From NCBI GenBank assembly GCA_014799855.1, contig JAAVHG010000138.1, positions 1 through 8,325 on the forward strand: DNA of 8,325 nt, read 5' to 3'. Positions 5,955 through 8,325 of this stretch are shown one piece after another. Position numbers and translations under genes: made by a program. Numbering within the stretch: the stretch's first letter is position 1; every line of letters begins with the position of its first letter. A model generated the notes under the pieces. The model did no database searches and was not told the DNA's origin. It saw only the letters and a list, made by a program, of their open reading frames with translations. Origin of the DNA: Oscillibacter sp. (GTDB lineage Bacteria > Bacillota > Clostridia > Oscillospirales > Oscillospiraceae).

Positions 5955-6744
5955 GGGGACGCTTTTGGACCGGGTGGGGGCCTCTGGAGAGGACCGGATG
6001 CTCCTGGCCAAGATTCTGGACCGGGCGGAGCAGGCCCGGCGGCGGAACACCCCCGCCGCCACGGATTTTCTCAGCCCGCAGCAGCAGTCCCAGGGGCTGG
6101 ACCTCCTCCGCCTGGCCGGGATTCCCGAGAACGCCTATGTCCTTCTGGGAGGGTACGAGGGGGCGGAGCGGCGGGTCTTCCTCTTCCTGCCGGACTGGCT
6201 GGAGGCGGAGGACGCGGAGGGGCAGTCCCCTATCCGCTGTCTCCGGGCGGCCTTTCGGGAGGAATACACCCTGACCCACCGGGATTTTTTAGGCAGTCTC
6301 ATGGGCATGGGTGTGGTGCGGGAGAAAACCGGGGATATTTTAGTAGGCCCTGGCAGCGCCGACCTTCTGGTTTTGGAGGGCGTGGCGGAATTTCTCCAGC
6401 AGAGCTGGACCTCCGCCGGACGGGCCAAGCTGTCCGTGACGGAGATACCCGTGGAGCATATCCACATTCCGGCGGCGAAATTCCGGGAGATCCGGGACAC
6501 CGTCAGCTCCTTGCGGCTGGACGCGGTGGTTTCCTCCGGCTTTCAGATGGCCCGGGGGAAAGCGGCGGACCTGATCGCCGCGGGGCGGGTCCAGGTGAAC
6601 TGGCGGGACTGCCTGAAGCCGGACAAGCCCCTGGCAGAGGGGGACGTGATCACCGCCCGGGGCTTCGGCAAGTGCGAGCTGGCCGCCGTGGGCGGCGTGA
6701 CGAAAAAAGGACGGACCTCCATTACCTTGAAGCGGTATCTATAA
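5947..6744 (+). CDS. ylmH: S4-domain RNA-binding protein YlmH
   Basis: This encodes a 265-aa cytosolic protein close to the usual YlmH length (about 260 aa). It has an N-terminal helical region, a central domain with FLGSLMGMGVVREKTGDILV at 114-133 (the family hallmark) and a C-terminal S4 fold at about 188-245 with RLDAVVSSGF and the basic ARGKAADLIAAGRVQVN helix-turn. S4 domains bind structured RNA, and B. subtilis YlmH has been linked to the ribosome and stalled-ribosome quality control. The start ATG at 5947 lies inside the exporter's last codons, with AGGAG (5935-5939) 7 nt upstream. In many Firmicutes ylmH sits with sepF, ylmG and divIVA; that neighbourhood is absent here. Confidence 0.92.
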   Translation: MDKGTLLDRVGASGEDRMLLAKILDRAEQARRRNTPAATDFLSPQQQSQGLDLLRLAGIPENAYVLLGGYEGAERRVFLFLPDWLEAEDAEGQSPIRCLRAAFREEYTLTHRDFLGSLMGMGVVREKTGDILVGPGSADLLVLEGVAEFLQQSWTSAGRAKLSVTEIPVEHIHIPAAKFREIRDTVSSLRLDAVVSSGFQMARGKAADLIAAGRVQVNWRDCLKPDKPLAEGDVITARGFGKCELAAVGGVTKKGRTSITLKRYL

Positions 6745-6759
6745 ATAAGGAGATAAGCC

Positions 6760-6954
6760 ATGCTGGAATATGAATTTGAGAGAATCGCTGTGAGCAAAGG
6801 CGTCTTTGTGGGGAAATCCATGGATCATCAGGACGCGATTCGCTCCTGGGCCGAGGCAGGCTGGCGCTATGCCGGCTGGGTTCCGGCGACACAGTCAAAC
6901 GGATTTATCACAACCATTGACTTGATCTTTGAGCGGGAACAAGCGGAGGAATAA
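6760..6954 (+). CDS. DUF4177 small protein
   Basis: This encodes a 64-aa soluble protein with AAGGAG (6747-6752) 7 nt before the ATG and 15 bp after ylmH. The pattern fits DUF4177: an opening LEYEFERI strand, a central helix with an AGWRYAGWVP turn at 33-42 and a closing strand IDLIFEREQ. The family folds as a small alpha/beta unit and has no agreed function. It appears less GC-rich than ylmH. Its place between ylmH and the DUF896 gene argues for co-transcription. Confidence 0.75.
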   Translation: MLEYEFERIAVSKGVFVGKSMDHQDAIRSWAEAGWRYAGWVPATQSNGFITTIDLIFEREQAEE

Positions 6955-6957
6955 CCT

Positions 6958-7164
6958 ATGGATCAGAAAAAAATCGACCGCATCAACGCCCTGGCCCGGA
7001 AATCCCGGGAATCGGGCCTGACGGAGGAGGAAAAACAGGAGCAGGCCCTCCTCCGGCGGGAATATGTGGATTCCGTGGTGGGAAACCTGAAATCCCAGCT
7101 GGACACTATCACCATTGTGGATGAAAAGGGCAGGAAAACCAAGCTGAAGCAAAAGGGGGAATAA
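6958..7164 (+). CDS. DUF896 (YnzC/UPF0291) family protein
   Basis: This encodes a 68-aa charged, helical cytosolic protein. The family signature is plain: IDRINALARKSRESGLTEEE at 6-25, then the LRREYVDSV helix and an ITIVDEKG strand near 51-58. The N-terminal half forms a two-helix hairpin in solved relatives (B. subtilis YnzC). YnzC is co-regulated with SOS genes in Bacillus, but no LexA-like box is seen here and the molecular function is unknown. GGAGGA (6945-6950) is 7 nt upstream, and the ATG is 3 bp after the DUF4177 stop codon. Confidence 0.9.
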   Translation: MDQKKIDRINALARKSRESGLTEEEKQEQALLRREYVDSVVGNLKSQLDTITIVDEKGRKTKLKQKGE

Positions 7165-7167
7165 GCC

Positions 7168-8325
7168 GTGGCGAACCGGACGCAGAGGGATGACGATTGG
7201 AAATCCTGGGCGCTGATTGTGATTTTATTCTGCCTGGGCATCTGGCCTGTGGCGCTGCTGATTCTCTTCGCCAAGCTCTTTGGCAGCGACGAGAAAAAAG
7301 CGGCTCCGCCGCCCCTCCAGGGCCAGGCCGTGTGGCAGGCGGACCCGGTGGCCAACCGCGCCCAGGGAAAGACCGCCAAGGCGGTGAAAAAGGTCACAAA
7401 ATCCCCGAAATTCAAGAAATCCAACGCCAAGTGGCTGAAAATATTAGGCGCGGTGCTGCTGTTCGCCGGCCTGGGCGGACTGGGAGACGCGGTGGACAGT
7501 ATGCTGTGGACCATACAGGCGGGCTCCGGCTCCTTCTGGTGGCTGGAGGATCTGCTGGGCGCGTGCGCCTTCACCGCCGCCGGCGGCGGAATGCTGTTCA
7601 AGGGCTTCTCCATGGACCGGCAGATGAAGCGGTTTTCCAAATACCTGTCCGTCCTGGGAGAGCGGGAGGCCATGCCCGTTGACGAGCTGGCCCGCGTCCT
7701 GGGCTACCCCGAGAGCCGGGTGGAAAAGGATCTGGAAAAAATGATCGACAAGGGGTATTTCGGCGGCAGGGCCTACCTCAATGTGGAGCTGGGCTATTTC
7801 TTCCGCAGCAGCCAGGCGGACCTCAACTGGCAGGAAGCCCAGCGCAAGGCGGAGGCGGCCCCCACCCCCAAGGAGGCGGAGGAGGGCTACTCCGGCATCC
7901 TCCGGAACATCCGCCGGGCCAACGACGACATTGCCGATCCCCTTCTCTCCGCCAAAATCGACCGTTTGGAGGAGATCACCGCCAAGATTTTCCGGGCGGT
8001 GGAGGAGGACCCGAAAAAACGCTCCAAAATCGACACCTTCCTGAACTATTACCTGCCCACCACCCAGAAGCTGCTGGACTCCTACGCCACGTTCGAGGCC
8101 GCCGGGGTGGAGGGGGAGAACCTCCGGCAGGCCAAGACCCGCATTGAGGCTACCATGGATGCCATTGTCAAGGGCTTTGAGCATCAGCTGGACGAGCTGT
8201 ACAAGGCCGACGCCATGGACGTGGACAGCGATATCCGGGTGATGGAGACCATGCTCCGCCGGGACACCGGAAGCGCCGCCCAGGATTTCGGCTTGGACGG
8301 CGGGACGGCGGTCCAGCGGGAAGAA
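7168..8325 (+). CDS. XpaC-like 5-bromo-4-chloroindolyl phosphate hydrolysis family membrane protein (3' end outside window)
   Basis: This is an open reading frame of 386 codons with no stop before the window edge. It starts at GTG 7168, 3 bp after the DUF896 stop, with a purine-rich AAGGGGG site about 8 nt upstream; I found no better in-frame start. Hydrophobic segments are at about 14-38, 89-107 and 123-146. A winged-helix-like stretch follows at about 152-212 (KYLSVLGEREAMPVDELARV, then VEKDLEKMIDKGYF). The C-terminal XpaC domain (PF10112-type) spans about 241-376 with FLNYYLPTTQKLLDSY at 291-306, GENLRQAKTRIE and the closing LDELYKADAMDVDSDIRVME. The family name comes from a Bacillus indicator-dye phenotype and does not prove an enzyme. 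In Bacillus xpaC pairs with yaaN (TelA family), so such a gene is expected downstream. The end of the domain is present, so probably little is missing. Confidence 0.88.
   Translation, partial: MANRTQRDDDWKSWALIVILFCLGIWPVALLILFAKLFGSDEKKAAPPPLQGQAVWQADPVANRAQGKTAKAVKKVTKSPKFKKSNAKWLKILGAVLLFAGLGGLGDAVDSMLWTIQAGSGSFWWLEDLLGACAFTAAGGGMLFKGFSMDRQMKRFSKYLSVLGEREAMPVDELARVLGYPESRVEKDLEKMIDKGYFGGRAYLNVELGYFFRSSQADLNWQEAQRKAEAAPTPKEAEEGYSGILRNIRRANDDIADPLLSAKIDRLEEITAKIFRAVEEDPKKRSKIDTFLNYYLPTTQKLLDSYATFEAAGVEGENLRQAKTRIEATMDAIVKGFEHQLDELYKADAMDVDSDIRVMETMLRRDTGSAAQDFGLDGGTAVQREE

Noticed and set aside
4062..6062. A 666-codon open frame on the minus strand opposite the ABC exporter
   Set aside because: It is His/Gly/Val/Glu-rich with no recognisable domain and runs fully antisense to a gene with all catalytic motifs intact; GC-rich third positions create such shadows.

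Overview
The window looks like a chromosomal stretch of a GC-rich Firmicute, most likely a gut Clostridia of the Oscillospiraceae/Flavonifractor–Lawsonibacter kind. I infer this from the strong AGGAGG-type ribosome sites, consensus sigma-A promoters in a GC-rich background, and the gene families present (YlmH, DUF896/YnzC, XpaC-like, COG2509 flavoprotein, single-cluster ferredoxin). The species cannot be fixed from the sequence alone. No rRNA, tRNA, CRISPR array, transposase or phage gene is visible.

Layout. (1) 1-2069: a minus-strand FAD-dependent dehydrogenase (232-1827) lies between two diverged copies of a roughly 200-bp hairpin-rich repeat in inverted orientation (1-199 and 1869-2069). 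(2) 2070-2540: a short leader with a perfect 9-bp hairpin, then a small low-GC plus-strand zinc-ribbon gene (2236-2451) that converges on a ferredoxin gene. A terminator hairpin sits between them. (3) 2543-2948: the minus-strand [4Fe-4S] ferredoxin, and a divergent intergenic region with one consensus promoter on each strand. The rightward promoter carries a nested dyad that looks like an operator. (4) 2949-4062: a membrane-anchored protein with a cytosolic zinc ribbon, one TM helix, a Thr/Pro/Ser linker, a BIG2-like Ig domain and a C-terminal SH3 domain, closed by a hairpin terminator. (5) 4065-8325: a promoter followed by a tight five-gene plus-strand cluster, namely an ABC exporter half-transporter, ylmH (overlapping it by 8 bp), a DUF4177 protein, a DUF896 protein and an XpaC-like membrane protein that starts with GTG and runs off the window edge.

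How they fit. The five-gene cluster is very probably one transcription unit: no gap exceeds 15 bp and each gene has its own Shine-Dalgarno. It mixes membrane and envelope functions (exporter, XpaC-like) with a ribosome-associated S4 protein and two small conserved proteins. From the known xpaC-yaaN pairing in Bacillus, a TelA/YaaN toxic-anion-resistance gene is predicted just beyond the right edge. The rest of the window is ordinary housekeeping or accessory content. The least explained element is the structured inverted repeat pair around the flavoprotein gene.
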